NCBI RefSeq assembly: GCF_031844705.1 | Contig: NZ_CP134609.1 | Location: 4,960,001 to 5,024,000, forward strand | From: Streptomyces sp. ITFR-16 | Lineage (GTDB): Bacteria; Actinomycetota; Actinomycetes; Streptomycetales; Streptomycetaceae | Direction of reading: 5' to 3' | DNA: 64,000 bases | In this document: one piece after another, positions 15,699 through 23,259 of the stretch | How positions within the stretch are numbered: the first letter of the stretch is position 1 | Layout of the letters: each line of letters begins with the position of its first letter | Translations under genes and position numbers: made by a program | The notes under the pieces: generated by a model | The model's input: the letters and a program-made list of their open reading frames with translations, nothing else | Databases searched by the model: none | Told to the model about the DNA's origin: nothing

Positions 15699-16577
15699 AT
15701 GACTGTGGACGGAGCCGGTACAGAGCAGCGCGACAGCGGGGCGGACGAGCCCGGTTGGGACGTCGATCCGGACGATGAGTCGGGCGTCGCGGTGGTTGCC
15801 GCGGTGGGTCGCCAGATCAAGGCGTGGCGGGAGGCGGCCGGCCTCCGTGCCGGCGAGTTCGCGGCGGCGATCGGCTACGGGGAGGACCTGGTCTACAAGG
15901 TGGAGGGCGGGCGGCGCATTCCGAGGCCCGAATTCCTGGACAAGTCGGACGAGGTGCTGGGCGCGGGCGGACGGGTGTCCGCGATGAAGGAGGACATCGC
16001 GCGGGTCCGGTACCCGAAGAAGGTCCGGGAGCTTGCGAAGCTGGAAGCCCAAGCGGTGGAGCTTTCGGCGTACGGGACCCACAACCTTCATGGTCTGTTG
16101 CAGACCGAGGAATACGCGCGTGCGCTGTTCGAGATGCGGCGCCCCTCCTTCTCGCCGGACGAGGTGGAGAGGCTCGTGGCCGCCCGTGTGGCGCGGCAGG
16201 CCATCTTCGAGCGCTCGCCCGGCCCTGAGCTCAGCTTCGTCCAGGAAGAGGTGACGCTGCGGCGCCACCTCGGAGGCAAGGCAGTTCTGCGTGGTCAGCT
16301 TGAACATCTTCTGGAGCTCGGCAAGTTGCGGAACGTCGAGATCCAGGTGATGTTGACCGCCCGCGATGAACATGCAGGAATGGCCGGGGAGATGCAGGTG
16401 CTGAAGTTCAGGGACGGCTCGGCGATGGGGCGCTCCGAGGGCGAATTCGGCAGCCGTCCGGTCTCTGACCCGAAGCAGCTCCGCATCATTGAGTTGCGGT
16501 GTGGCATCATCCGGGCTCAGGCTCTCCCGCCTCGGGAGTCCCTGGCCTTCATCGAGCAGATGCTGGGAGAGACATGA
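15699..16577 (+). CDS. XRE-family DNA-binding protein with DUF5753 domain
   Basis: 292 residues. An acidic N-terminus (1-30) is followed by a helix-turn-helix at about 33-90 (GRQIKAWREAAGLRAGEFAA, then YGEDLVYKVEGGRRIPRPE) and a DUF5753 domain from about 105 to the end (GLLQTEEYARALF, PELSFVQEEVTLRRHLGG). Proteins of this class resemble the pleiotropic Streptomyces regulators of morphology and antibiotic production that are paired with DUF397 partners. The stop codon overlaps the DUF397 start (ATGA). Probably controls its own divergent promoter region. Confidence 0.92.
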   Translation: MTVDGAGTEQRDSGADEPGWDVDPDDESGVAVVAAVGRQIKAWREAAGLRAGEFAAAIGYGEDLVYKVEGGRRIPRPEFLDKSDEVLGAGGRVSAMKEDIARVRYPKKVRELAKLEAQAVELSAYGTHNLHGLLQTEEYARALFEMRRPSFSPDEVERLVAARVARQAIFERSPGPELSFVQEEVTLRRHLGGKAVLRGQLEHLLELGKLRNVEIQVMLTARDEHAGMAGEMQVLKFRDGSAMGRSEGEFGSRPVSDPKQLRIIELRCGIIRAQALPPRESLAFIEQMLGET

Positions 16578-16792
16578 TCAGCGAGACCTCTGCCGGGGAC
16601 GCTTCCCGGCTGGAGTGGTTCAAGAGCAGCTACAGCGACAGCAGTAACAGCAACGAATGCGTCGAGGTCGCGGCAGCGCCGTCCGCGGTCCACGTCCGCG
16701 ACTCCAAGAACGTGCACGGGCCGAGGCTCGCCTTCCAGCCGCAGGCATGGGCGGACTTCACGTCGTACACGGCGGAGGCCGTACGCCCTTGA
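16574..16792 (+). CDS. DUF397 small partner protein
   Basis: 72 residues starting at the ATG that overlaps the XRE gene stop codon. It has the DUF397 hallmarks WFKSSYSDS, the C-V-E-V-A segment, VRDSK and a final F-T-S-Y-T strand. DUF397 proteins are small acidic partners, probably modulators, of XRE/DUF5753 regulators, and the tight coupling here supports a complex. No DNA-binding motif. Confidence 0.9.
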   Translation: MISETSAGDASRLEWFKSSYSDSSNSNECVEVAAAPSAVHVRDSKNVHGPRLAFQPQAWADFTSYTAEAVRP

Positions 16793-16826
16793 GAGTGGCC
16801 GGAGCGGGCCCCACCCCCGCTGAGGC

Positions 16827-17294
16827 ATGATCGCGGGCATGGGACATCCACATCTGCCGACCACCGAGGCCGCCGTCACCGCGATACGGGAGGTCGCCCG
16901 CGCGTACAACCTGGAGATGACCGTCACCGACGACATCGGCGCGGACCAGACCTCCCGCCGTGCGTCGGCGGGGGCCTTCGCGGTGCTGGACACGGACGGG
17001 TCGCTGCCGCACGAGGCGTTCGTCGAGCTGGGCGGGGCGCCCGCCGTCGCCGTCCAGGTCTTTCCCGAGGGCGACGCGAGGATCACCGTGGACGGGGTGC
17101 ACTTCGACGATGTGCCGCGCGACTCCGTGCCGGTGTTCCTGCGTTCCGTCTACGGCGGCCTGGCGTACGTGAAGGCGAGGCGCTTTCCGCCGGGGCAGTG
17201 GCTGGTCGTCCCGCTGCCGGGCGACGAGACGTACAAGGAGCTCATCCCGCGCGTGATGCTCAGCCCCTGGCTGGCCCGTAACATCCGTGCCTGA
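16827..17294 (+). CDS. Protein of unknown function
   Basis: 155 residues from ATG 16827; a second in-frame ATG at 16839 (MGHPHLPTTE) would remove four. Not recognised. It looks soluble, with alternating alpha and beta segments, an acidic middle (VTDDIGADQT, FPEGDARITVDGVHFDD) and a C-terminal PGDETYKELIPRVMLSPWLA. It lacks a signal peptide, membrane helix or cysteine motif. The next gene starts 13 bp after it with its own ribosome site, so the two form an operon. Coding is supported by strong third-position GC bias and by the packed layout. Confidence 0.75.
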   Translation: MIAGMGHPHLPTTEAAVTAIREVARAYNLEMTVTDDIGADQTSRRASAGAFAVLDTDGSLPHEAFVELGGAPAVAVQVFPEGDARITVDGVHFDDVPRDSVPVFLRSVYGGLAYVKARRFPPGQWLVVPLPGDETYKELIPRVMLSPWLARNIRA

Positions 17295-17307
17295 GCAGGG
17301 GGTGGAC

Positions 17308-17778
17308 ATGGATGAACTCGCCGAGCTCTTCGAGGCGTTGGGCGCGGACGACGCGCGGGGCTGGGCCGAGTCCGAGGCCGAGGACGGCCTTCCGCAGCTG
17401 GCCCGCTACCGGCTGCTGCGCATGGTCTGGCAGGACATCGACGCCTGGGCCCAGACCGCGCCCCACTGGGTGGAGGCCTACCGCAGGGAAGGCGTCGCCG
17501 GCGGGGCCGTGGAGCGGGCCGTGCGGCTCGGGCTGACCCCCGCCGAGCTGGGCGAGATCGCCCGCGAGGTCGCACGCGAGACGGCGTTCGGCCTGCTCCA
17601 GGGGCTCGACGACCCGGCACGCGGCGACCTGCCGCCCGGCACGCAGGAGCGGCTCCCCGGCTGGCGGCTGGCGGAACTGTCCCCCCGGGGCGAGCCCACC
17701 GGACGGGTACTGGCCGCCCTCCACGAGGACTTGAACGAGACGGAACCGCAGAGCCCGACGCGTATCACCGGCGAGTGA
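17308..17778 (+). CDS. Protein of unknown function
   Basis: 156 residues from the ATG at 17308, chosen because CAGGGGG lies 6 bp upstream; a GTG at 17287 overlapping the previous gene would add seven. Mostly helical and acidic (MDELAELFEALGADDARGWAE), with one E-I-A-R-E-V-A-R-E amphipathic helix and a Pro-rich end. No recognised family. It runs 14 bp into the convergent KDPG aldolase gene, so the two coding ends overlap on opposite strands. Confidence 0.72.
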   Translation: MDELAELFEALGADDARGWAESEAEDGLPQLARYRLLRMVWQDIDAWAQTAPHWVEAYRREGVAGGAVERAVRLGLTPAELGEIAREVARETAFGLLQGLDDPARGDLPPGTQERLPGWRLAELSPRGEPTGRVLAALHEDLNETEPQSPTRITGE

Positions 17779-18442
17779 GGGCCGGGTCCTGCGACCGCGC
17801 CGCCCGGGCCACGAACTCGCGTGCCCGGGAGAGGAGTTCGCGCTGCGATCCGCCCGTCAGGGCGTCCTTGAGGACGGGGGAGCCGACGCCCACCGCCAGC
17901 GCGCCCGCGTCCAGGTACGGGCGGACGTCGTCCAGGCCGATGCCGCCCGTCGGCACCAGCGGCACCTGGGGGAGCGGGGCGTGCAGCGCGGCCACCGTGC
18001 GCGGGCCCAGCGGTTCGGCGGGGAACAGTTTCACCGCGCTCGCGCCCGCCTGCCAGGCCGCCCACGCCTCGGTGGCGGTGAAGGCGCCCGGGAGCGAGCC
18101 GAGGCCCGCCTCCTCGCAGGCCGGCAGCAGGCCGGGGAAGGTGCACGGGCTGACGACGAAGCGGGCGCCCACCGCCGTCACCTGCGCGATGTGGGCCGGC
18201 TCGGTGACCGTCCCCACCCCCAGCAGGACGTCCGGCGGCAGGGTGCCGCGCAGCTCGGCCAGCGCGGCGAGACCGCCCGGTGTCGGCAGGGTGATCTCGA
18301 TGCACCGCACCCCGGCCTCGGCCAGGGTGCGGACGGTCTCGACCAGCGGGGCGCCGGCCGTGCCGCTGCGCAGGATCACGACCAGCCCGTGGGCACGGAG
18401 CGTGGCGCGCAGGATCTCGTGGTGCGGGGCTGGGGTGCTCAT
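17765..18442 (-). CDS. KDPG/KHG-type aldolase (Entner-Doudoroff aldolase fold)
   Basis: 225 residues from ATG 18442. A TIM-barrel class I aldolase: catalytic Glu E49 in CIEITLPTPGG, the GVGTVT strand, VVSPCTFPGLL, and the Schiff-base lysine K138 in ASAVKLFPAE, then VPTGGIGLDDV. It cleaves 2-keto-3-deoxy-6-phosphogluconate (and/or 4-hydroxy-2-oxoglutarate) to pyruvate and a second product. No dehydratase or kinase gene is adjacent, so it may serve sugar-acid breakdown with enzymes encoded elsewhere. Its 3' end overlaps the convergent unknown gene by 14 bp. Confidence 0.92.
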   Translation of the reverse strand: MSTPAPHHEILRATLRAHGLVVILRSGTAGAPLVETVRTLAEAGVRCIEITLPTPGGLAALAELRGTLPPDVLLGVGTVTEPAHIAQVTAVGARFVVSPCTFPGLLPACEEAGLGSLPGAFTATEAWAAWQAGASAVKLFPAEPLGPRTVAALHAPLPQVPLVPTGGIGLDDVRPYLDAGALAVGVGSPVLKDALTGGSQRELLSRAREFVARAARSQDPALTRR

Positions 18443-18486
18443 GGCGTGGGCGTCGGACTCCGGGGCCTGGGGGCGGGACGGACGGC

Positions 18487-19785
18487 TCAGTTGCCGGTGA
18501 CCGTGACCTTCTCGTCGTTGTTGAGCTGCTCCACCAGCTGCTTGACCTTGGCCTTGTCCCAGACCAGGTTGCCGCCCGTGGAGCCGGAGATCGGCATGTT
18601 CATCGACGTGCCGTCGCCGCCCGTGACGCCCTTCATGGCGAAGAACATCTGGCCCAGCGACCACAGTGACATGTCCTTGTCGACGACCAGTGTGTCCAGG
18701 CCCGCGCCCATCGTCGGGTACAGCTTGAACGGGTTGAGGATCGTCGACGGCGTCGCCGTCTGGCTCGCCAGCGCCGCGAGGAACTTCTGCTGGTTCTTCG
18801 TCCGGTCCAGGTCGCTGGCCGCGAAGGCGTACCGGGTGCGGACGAAGGCCAGGGACTCCTGGCCGTTCAGCGTCTGCTTGCCCGCCTTGAAGTCGGCGCC
18901 GGAGTTCTTGTCCTTGAACGCCTTGGGGATGTCCAGCTCCACCCCGCCGATCGCGTCCACGATCTTCGCGAAGCCGCCGAAGCCGATCTCGACGTAGTGG
19001 TCGATGTGCAGCCCGGTGTTGAACTCGACCGTACGGACCAGGAGTTCGGGCCCGTCCATCGCGTACGCGGCGTTCAGCTTGGTGGTGCGCCCGGTGGCCT
19101 CGTACCGCTTGCCCGACTCGGAACCGATGAACGAGGGGATCTCCACGTTCGAGTCACGCGGCAGGGAGACCAGCGTCGGGCCGTTGGAGCCGTCGTGCAG
19201 GATCATCATCGAGTCGGTCCGCTTGCCCTCGGCGGAGCCCGTGTGGAGCTTCTTCTTGTCCTCGGCCGACATGCCCTCGCGGCTGTCGGACCCGACGATC
19301 AGGTAGTTCGTCCCGTCGCCGCCCTTGGGCCGCTCGATGACCTTGGAGAGGTCGACCTCGCGCTTCAGCTTGGAGTCGGCCCAGAAGTACGTGCCGATGG
19401 AGACCCCGAGCACCGCGACCACGAGGACCAGCGCGCCGATCTTGATCCGGCGCCGCCAGTCCGGCGCGGCCGCCGGCCGGCCCTGGACGTAACCGCCGTC
19501 ACCCGGGCCGCCGCCCCGGCCCGCGCCGCGGCCGCCGTTGCCGCCGCCGTAGACCTGGCCCGTGTTGTACCCGCTGTCGTACTGCGGGCCGCCCTCGTCG
19601 TAGCCGCCCGGCTGCTGCGGGACCGGCCGCTGCCTCGGCGGCGCCGGGCGCTGCTGGGGCGGGGCGGGACGTCGCTGGACGTGCGGCATCGAGCGGGCGC
19701 TCTCGGGCCGGTCGCTCGCGCTTCCCTGCCCGTAGCGGTTGCCGCTGCGGTTGTCGTCGGGCCAGCCCTCGGGCCAATCGTTCAT
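18487..19785 (-). CDS. LCP-family wall-polymer ligase, cysteine-free paralogue
   Basis: 432 residues from ATG 19785. A disordered Pro/Gln/Gly cytoplasmic N-terminus (1-112) precedes one membrane helix (115-137) and an extracellular LytR-CpsA-Psr domain: IVGSDSREG, the polyprenyl-phosphate-binding VSLPRDSNVEIP, KLNAAYAMDGP, and AFVRTRYAFAASDLDRTKNQQKFL. LCP enzymes move glycopolymers from lipid carriers to peptidoglycan. It lacks the C-terminal LytR_C domain and has no cysteine at all, unlike the other four LCPs in this cluster. Lies 44 bp upstream of the KDPG aldolase gene on the same strand and divergent from the thioesterase gene. Confidence 0.93.
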   Translation of the reverse strand: MNDWPEGWPDDNRSGNRYGQGSASDRPESARSMPHVQRRPAPPQQRPAPPRQRPVPQQPGGYDEGGPQYDSGYNTGQVYGGGNGGRGAGRGGGPGDGGYVQGRPAAAPDWRRRIKIGALVLVVAVLGVSIGTYFWADSKLKREVDLSKVIERPKGGDGTNYLIVGSDSREGMSAEDKKKLHTGSAEGKRTDSMMILHDGSNGPTLVSLPRDSNVEIPSFIGSESGKRYEATGRTTKLNAAYAMDGPELLVRTVEFNTGLHIDHYVEIGFGGFAKIVDAIGGVELDIPKAFKDKNSGADFKAGKQTLNGQESLAFVRTRYAFAASDLDRTKNQQKFLAALASQTATPSTILNPFKLYPTMGAGLDTLVVDKDMSLWSLGQMFFAMKGVTGGDGTSMNMPISGSTGGNLVWDKAKVKQLVEQLNNDEKVTVTGN

Positions 19786-19904
19786 GCGAACCAGTGTGCA
19801 GGTCGCAGCCGCTCCTCTTACAGGGTGTGAGGTAAATCGGACCGGGGCTGTTGCGAAGCTGATGCATTGCGACACGCCGGAAGCCCCCGCATAAGGTGGA
19901 GGGC

Positions 19905-20453
19905 ATGACAGATCAGGCCCCGCGCCCGGAGGGCGACATTCCGGGCAAGCCCACCGCGGCCTCCCGGACCACCCTCAGCCACATCATGACCGGCAGCGAC
20001 ACGAATCTGCTGGGTACGGTGCACGGCGGCGTGATCATGAAGCTGGTCGACGACGCGGCGGGCGCGGTGGCCGGCCGGCACTCCGGCGGACCTGCGGTGA
20101 CGGCCTCGATGGACGAGATGGTCTTCCTGGAGCCGGTCCGCGTCGGTGACCTTGTTCACGTCCGCGCCCAGGTCAACTGGACCGGCCGCTCCTCGATGGA
20201 GGTCGGCGTCCGGGTCATGGCCGAGCGCTGGAACGAATCGACGCCCGCCTCGCAGGTCGGCAGCGCCTATCTGGTGTTCGCGGCGGTCGACGCGGACGGC
20301 AGGCCCCGCCCCGTACCGCAGGTCATCCCGGAGACGGAGCGTGACAAGCGGCGCTACCAGGAGGCCCAGATCCGCCGCACGCACCGGCTGGCCCGGCGCC
20401 GCGCGATCAAGGAGCTGCGCGAGAAGCGCATCGCCGACGGCATCGAGGACTGA
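19905..20453 (+). CDS. Acyl-CoA thioesterase, hotdog fold
   Basis: 182 residues from ATG 19905, preceded by AAGGTGGAGGG. Single hotdog domain: LSHIMTGSDTNLLGTVHGGVIMKLVDDAAG carries the nucleophile-activating Asn-Gly-His type loop (NLLGTVHGG), then MDEMVFLEPVRVGD and ASQVGSAYLVFAAVD. It belongs to the YciA/BACH group that hydrolyses acyl-CoA to free acid and CoA in the cytoplasm. A long basic helical tail (about 145-182, many Arg) is extra to the fold. Flanked by LCP genes with no obvious functional tie. Confidence 0.92.
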   Translation: MTDQAPRPEGDIPGKPTAASRTTLSHIMTGSDTNLLGTVHGGVIMKLVDDAAGAVAGRHSGGPAVTASMDEMVFLEPVRVGDLVHVRAQVNWTGRSSMEVGVRVMAERWNESTPASQVGSAYLVFAAVDADGRPRPVPQVIPETERDKRRYQEAQIRRTHRLARRRAIKELREKRIADGIED

Positions 20454-20467
20454 CCCGGCGACCGGGT
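20453..20467. terminator. Small hairpin between convergent genes
   Basis: ACCCGG / CCGGGT with a CGA loop begins at the last base of the thioesterase stop codon. It is short but perfect and sits between two convergent genes. Confidence 0.35.
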
Positions 20468-20500
20468 GCCGCCGCCGCGTGGACTGTTACAAAGCGCCCT

Positions 20501-21964
20501 TCACGGACAGACCACCTCGTCGCCCTTGACCGCGCCGAACCGGCCCGGGTCGGGCTCCTCGGCCCGCACCCGCTCGACCGTGCGGTAGTCCGCGCCCGCC
20601 GTCACCTTCATCGTGGCGCCCTGCCCCTTCACGGCCCTCAGCTCCGCCCCCGGCAACGCCGCCGCCAGGGACTTCGCGGACCGGTCCCAGCGCGGGTCGT
20701 ACGTGACCAGGGTGTGCTTGAGGTCCCGTTCCTTCGCGGTGAGCGGGGCGCGGGTGGTGTCGAAGCCGGTGGCGTGCAGCGCGGCGTCGACCGTGGAGCC
20801 CAGGCCGTCCTTCTCGGTCCCGTTGTAGACCTGGACCCGGATCTGCTTCGGCGGGACGTCGACCTTGGCCGCGGGCGCCTGCTCGGGCCGGGCGACCGTG
20901 AGCGGCTTGTCCTCGCGCAGCGCGTCGAACAGCTGCCGGGACTTCGCCGGGTCCCACTTCACCGTCGAGCCGATGCCCTTGACCGGGTAGGCGACATTGC
21001 CCAGCGGGACCGAGGTGAACTCGGACGAGGCGGCGGAGAAGCCGCGCATCGCCTGGCCGATGTCGAGCATCTGCTCCGTACCGAAGCCCCTGTCGGCCCG
21101 GACCGACTTCAGCATCGTCGAGGCGACCTCGCGGAACTTCACCGGGTTGAGCAGTACCCCGCTGCTCGTGGCCTGCTTGATCAGCGAGGCCATGAACTTC
21201 TGCTGGCGCTGCATCCGGCCGAGGTCGGCGGCCCCGTCGATGTGCCGGGAGCGTACGTACTGCAGGGCCTGGCCGCCGTCCAGGGTGTGGGTGCCGGCCG
21301 CGAGGTCGAGGCCCGTGTAGGAGTCCTTCATCGGGCGGGCGGTGCAGATCTTCACCCCGCCCAGGGTGTCCACCGTCGTCATGAAGCTGGTGAAGTCGAC
21401 CTCCAGATAGTGGTCGACCTTGACGCCCGTCATGTGCTCGACCGTCTGCACGGTCAGGTTCGGGCCGCCCTCGGCGTAGGCCGCGTTCAGCTTCACCGGG
21501 TGGGCCGCGTGCTCCTTGCCCGTGTTGCGGTCCCGGTGCGCGGGGATCTCGGCGTAGCTGTCGCGCGGCAGACTGACGACGCTGGCCCGCTGCCGGTCCG
21601 CCGACAGGTGCACCAGCATGATCGTGTCGGTGCAGTGGCAGGGCGCGCCGCCCAGCCGGTACTTCGCCTTCTCCTCCTTGGTGATCTTGTCCCGGCCGTC
21701 GGTGCCGACCAGCAGGAGGTTCATGCCGTGGCCGCCCGCGGGGCGGTTCTTCATGTCCTTGAAGGGGTCGATCCGGTCGATCCCGGTCTCCAGATTGGTC
21801 ACCACGGCATGGCCGATCCCGCCGGCGCCGAGGACCAGCACGGAGAGCCCGGTCGCCACCCGCATGCCCCAGCGGGGCCGCTCGTCCTGCTTTCTGGGCC
21901 GCCTGCGCTGCTGGGGGGCGGTGCGGGGCCGGGGCGGACGGGGGGAGCGGTGCGGCGTGGGCAC
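20501..21964 (-). CDS. LCP-family wall-polymer ligase with LytR_C domain
   Basis: 487 residues from GTG 21964, chosen because GCGGAGGT lies 8 bp upstream. A basic Pro/Arg N-terminus is followed by a membrane helix at about 35-54. The LCP domain has LLVGTDGRD, VVSLPRDSYAEIP, KLNAAYAEGGP and YVRSRHIDGAADLGRMQRQQKFM. A LytR_C domain (IRVQVYNGTEKDG) precedes the end. The only four cysteines are the pair in G-A-P-C-H-C, one in VKIC and one in the C-terminal E-V-V-C-P, all outside the membrane, so two disulfides are possible. Divergent from the glycosyltransferase gene. Confidence 0.93.
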   Translation of the reverse strand: MPTPHRSPRPPRPRTAPQQRRRPRKQDERPRWGMRVATGLSVLVLGAGGIGHAVVTNLETGIDRIDPFKDMKNRPAGGHGMNLLLVGTDGRDKITKEEKAKYRLGGAPCHCTDTIMLVHLSADRQRASVVSLPRDSYAEIPAHRDRNTGKEHAAHPVKLNAAYAEGGPNLTVQTVEHMTGVKVDHYLEVDFTSFMTTVDTLGGVKICTARPMKDSYTGLDLAAGTHTLDGGQALQYVRSRHIDGAADLGRMQRQQKFMASLIKQATSSGVLLNPVKFREVASTMLKSVRADRGFGTEQMLDIGQAMRGFSAASSEFTSVPLGNVAYPVKGIGSTVKWDPAKSRQLFDALREDKPLTVARPEQAPAAKVDVPPKQIRVQVYNGTEKDGLGSTVDAALHATGFDTTRAPLTAKERDLKHTLVTYDPRWDRSAKSLAAALPGAELRAVKGQGATMKVTAGADYRTVERVRAEEPDPGRFGAVKGDEVVCP

Positions 21965-22146
21965 GGGGGGACACCTCCGCGGTGCAAGGGGGACCTGTCG
22001 CACAGTAGGCCCATACGATCTGCATCCCGGGAGGTCACCCGGCGGCGCGCGACGGTGTCCCCCGTTCGCGGTAACGTGGCGGCCGAATAACGCCGCTGGT
22101 GGGGGTGCGAGACCCCCGGCGCCCCCGAGGACCCCCCGAGGACCAC

Positions 22147-23181
22147 ATGTCTGCCGCGCAGCACCCCGCCGTTTCCGTGATCATGCCGGTGCTCGACGAG
22201 GAGCGCCATCTCAGGAACTCCGTCCGCCACATCCTGGAGCAGGAGTACGCGGGCGAGATGGAGGTCGTGATCGCGCTCGGCCCGTCCACGGACCGCACGG
22301 ACGAGATCGCCGCCGAGCTGGTCGCGGAGGACCCCCGGGTCCACACCGTGCCCAACCCCACCGGCCGCACCCCGGCCGCCCTCAACGCGGCGATCAAGGC
22401 CTCCCGCCACCCCGTCGTCGTCCGGGTCGACGGCCACGGCATGCTCTCGCCGAACTACATCGCGACGGCCGTCCGGCTCCTGGAGGAGACGGGCGCGCAG
22501 AACGTCGGCGGTGTCATGCACGCCGAGGGCGAGAACGCCTGGGAGGACGCCGTCGCCGCGGCCATGACCTCGAAGATCGGCGTCGGCAACGCGGCCTTCC
22601 ACACCGGCGGCCAGGCAGGCCCGGCCGAGACCGTGTACCTGGGCGTGTTCCGCCGGGAGGCGCTGGAGAAGGCCGACGGCTACAACATCGAGTTCATCCG
22701 CGCCCAGGACTGGGAGCTGAACTACCGCATCCGCGAGTCCGGCGGCCTGATCTGGTTCTCGCCCGAACTGCGCGTGCAGTACCGCCCGCGCCCCTCCGTC
22801 CGGGCGCTCGCCAAGCAGTACAAGGACTACGGCCGCTGGCGCCACGTCGTCGCCCGCTACCACGCCGGCTCCATCAACCTGCGCTACCTGGCCCCGCCGA
22901 CCGCCGTGGTCGCCATCGCGGCCGGCCTCGTGGTGGGCGCCGCCGTCACCCCGTGGGCGCTGCTCGTCCCGGGAGGCTACGCGGCGGCGATCGTCGCCGG
23001 GTCCCTCCCGGCCGGCAAGGGCCTGTCGCTGAAGGCACGGGCGCAGATCCCGGTGGCCCTGGCGACCATGCACATGTCCTGGGGCTACGGCTTCCTGACC
23101 AGCCCGCGCTCGCTGGCCAAGCGCGTCATCGCGAGCCGCCGCCCGGCGATCAGCGAGGAGCCGGGCACCCCGGTGTCCTGA
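22147..23181 (+). CDS. Family 2 glycosyltransferase, membrane-associated
   Basis: 344 residues from ATG 22147 with GAGGA upstream. GT-A catalytic domain: VSVIMPVLDEERHL nucleotide-binding start, VIALGPSTDRT, the metal-binding D-x-D position as VRVDGHGML, and the acceptor-region E/D motif near AQDWELNYRI. Two or three hydrophobic helices lie at about 250-320. The family transfers sugars from nucleotide donors to lipid-linked or cell-surface acceptors. Embedded between LCP genes, it may build a polymer that these ligases attach. The sugar is unknown. Confidence 0.9.
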   Translation: MSAAQHPAVSVIMPVLDEERHLRNSVRHILEQEYAGEMEVVIALGPSTDRTDEIAAELVAEDPRVHTVPNPTGRTPAALNAAIKASRHPVVVRVDGHGMLSPNYIATAVRLLEETGAQNVGGVMHAEGENAWEDAVAAAMTSKIGVGNAAFHTGGQAGPAETVYLGVFRREALEKADGYNIEFIRAQDWELNYRIRESGGLIWFSPELRVQYRPRPSVRALAKQYKDYGRWRHVVARYHAGSINLRYLAPPTAVVAIAAGLVVGAAVTPWALLVPGGYAAAIVAGSLPAGKGLSLKARAQIPVALATMHMSWGYGFLTSPRSLAKRVIASRRPAISEEPGTPVS

Positions 23182-23182
23182 G

Positions 23183-23208
23183 CCGGACACGACGACCGGA
23201 CACGACGA
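23183..23208 (+). repeat. Two tandem 13-bp copies
   Basis: CCGGACACGACGA is present twice head to tail just after the glycosyltransferase stop codon and directly before the terminator hairpin. Confidence 0.75.
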
Positions 23209-23244
23209 GAGGGGCGCCCGGCACGATGCCGGGCGCCCCCTCTC
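23207..23244. terminator. Bidirectional terminator hairpin
   Basis: GAGAGGGGCGCCCGGC pairs with GCCGGGCGCCCCCTCTC (one bulged C) around a 5-nt loop. It lies between the convergent glycosyltransferase and LCP genes. Confidence 0.8.
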
Positions 23245-23259
23245 GCGTACCGGAGCCTC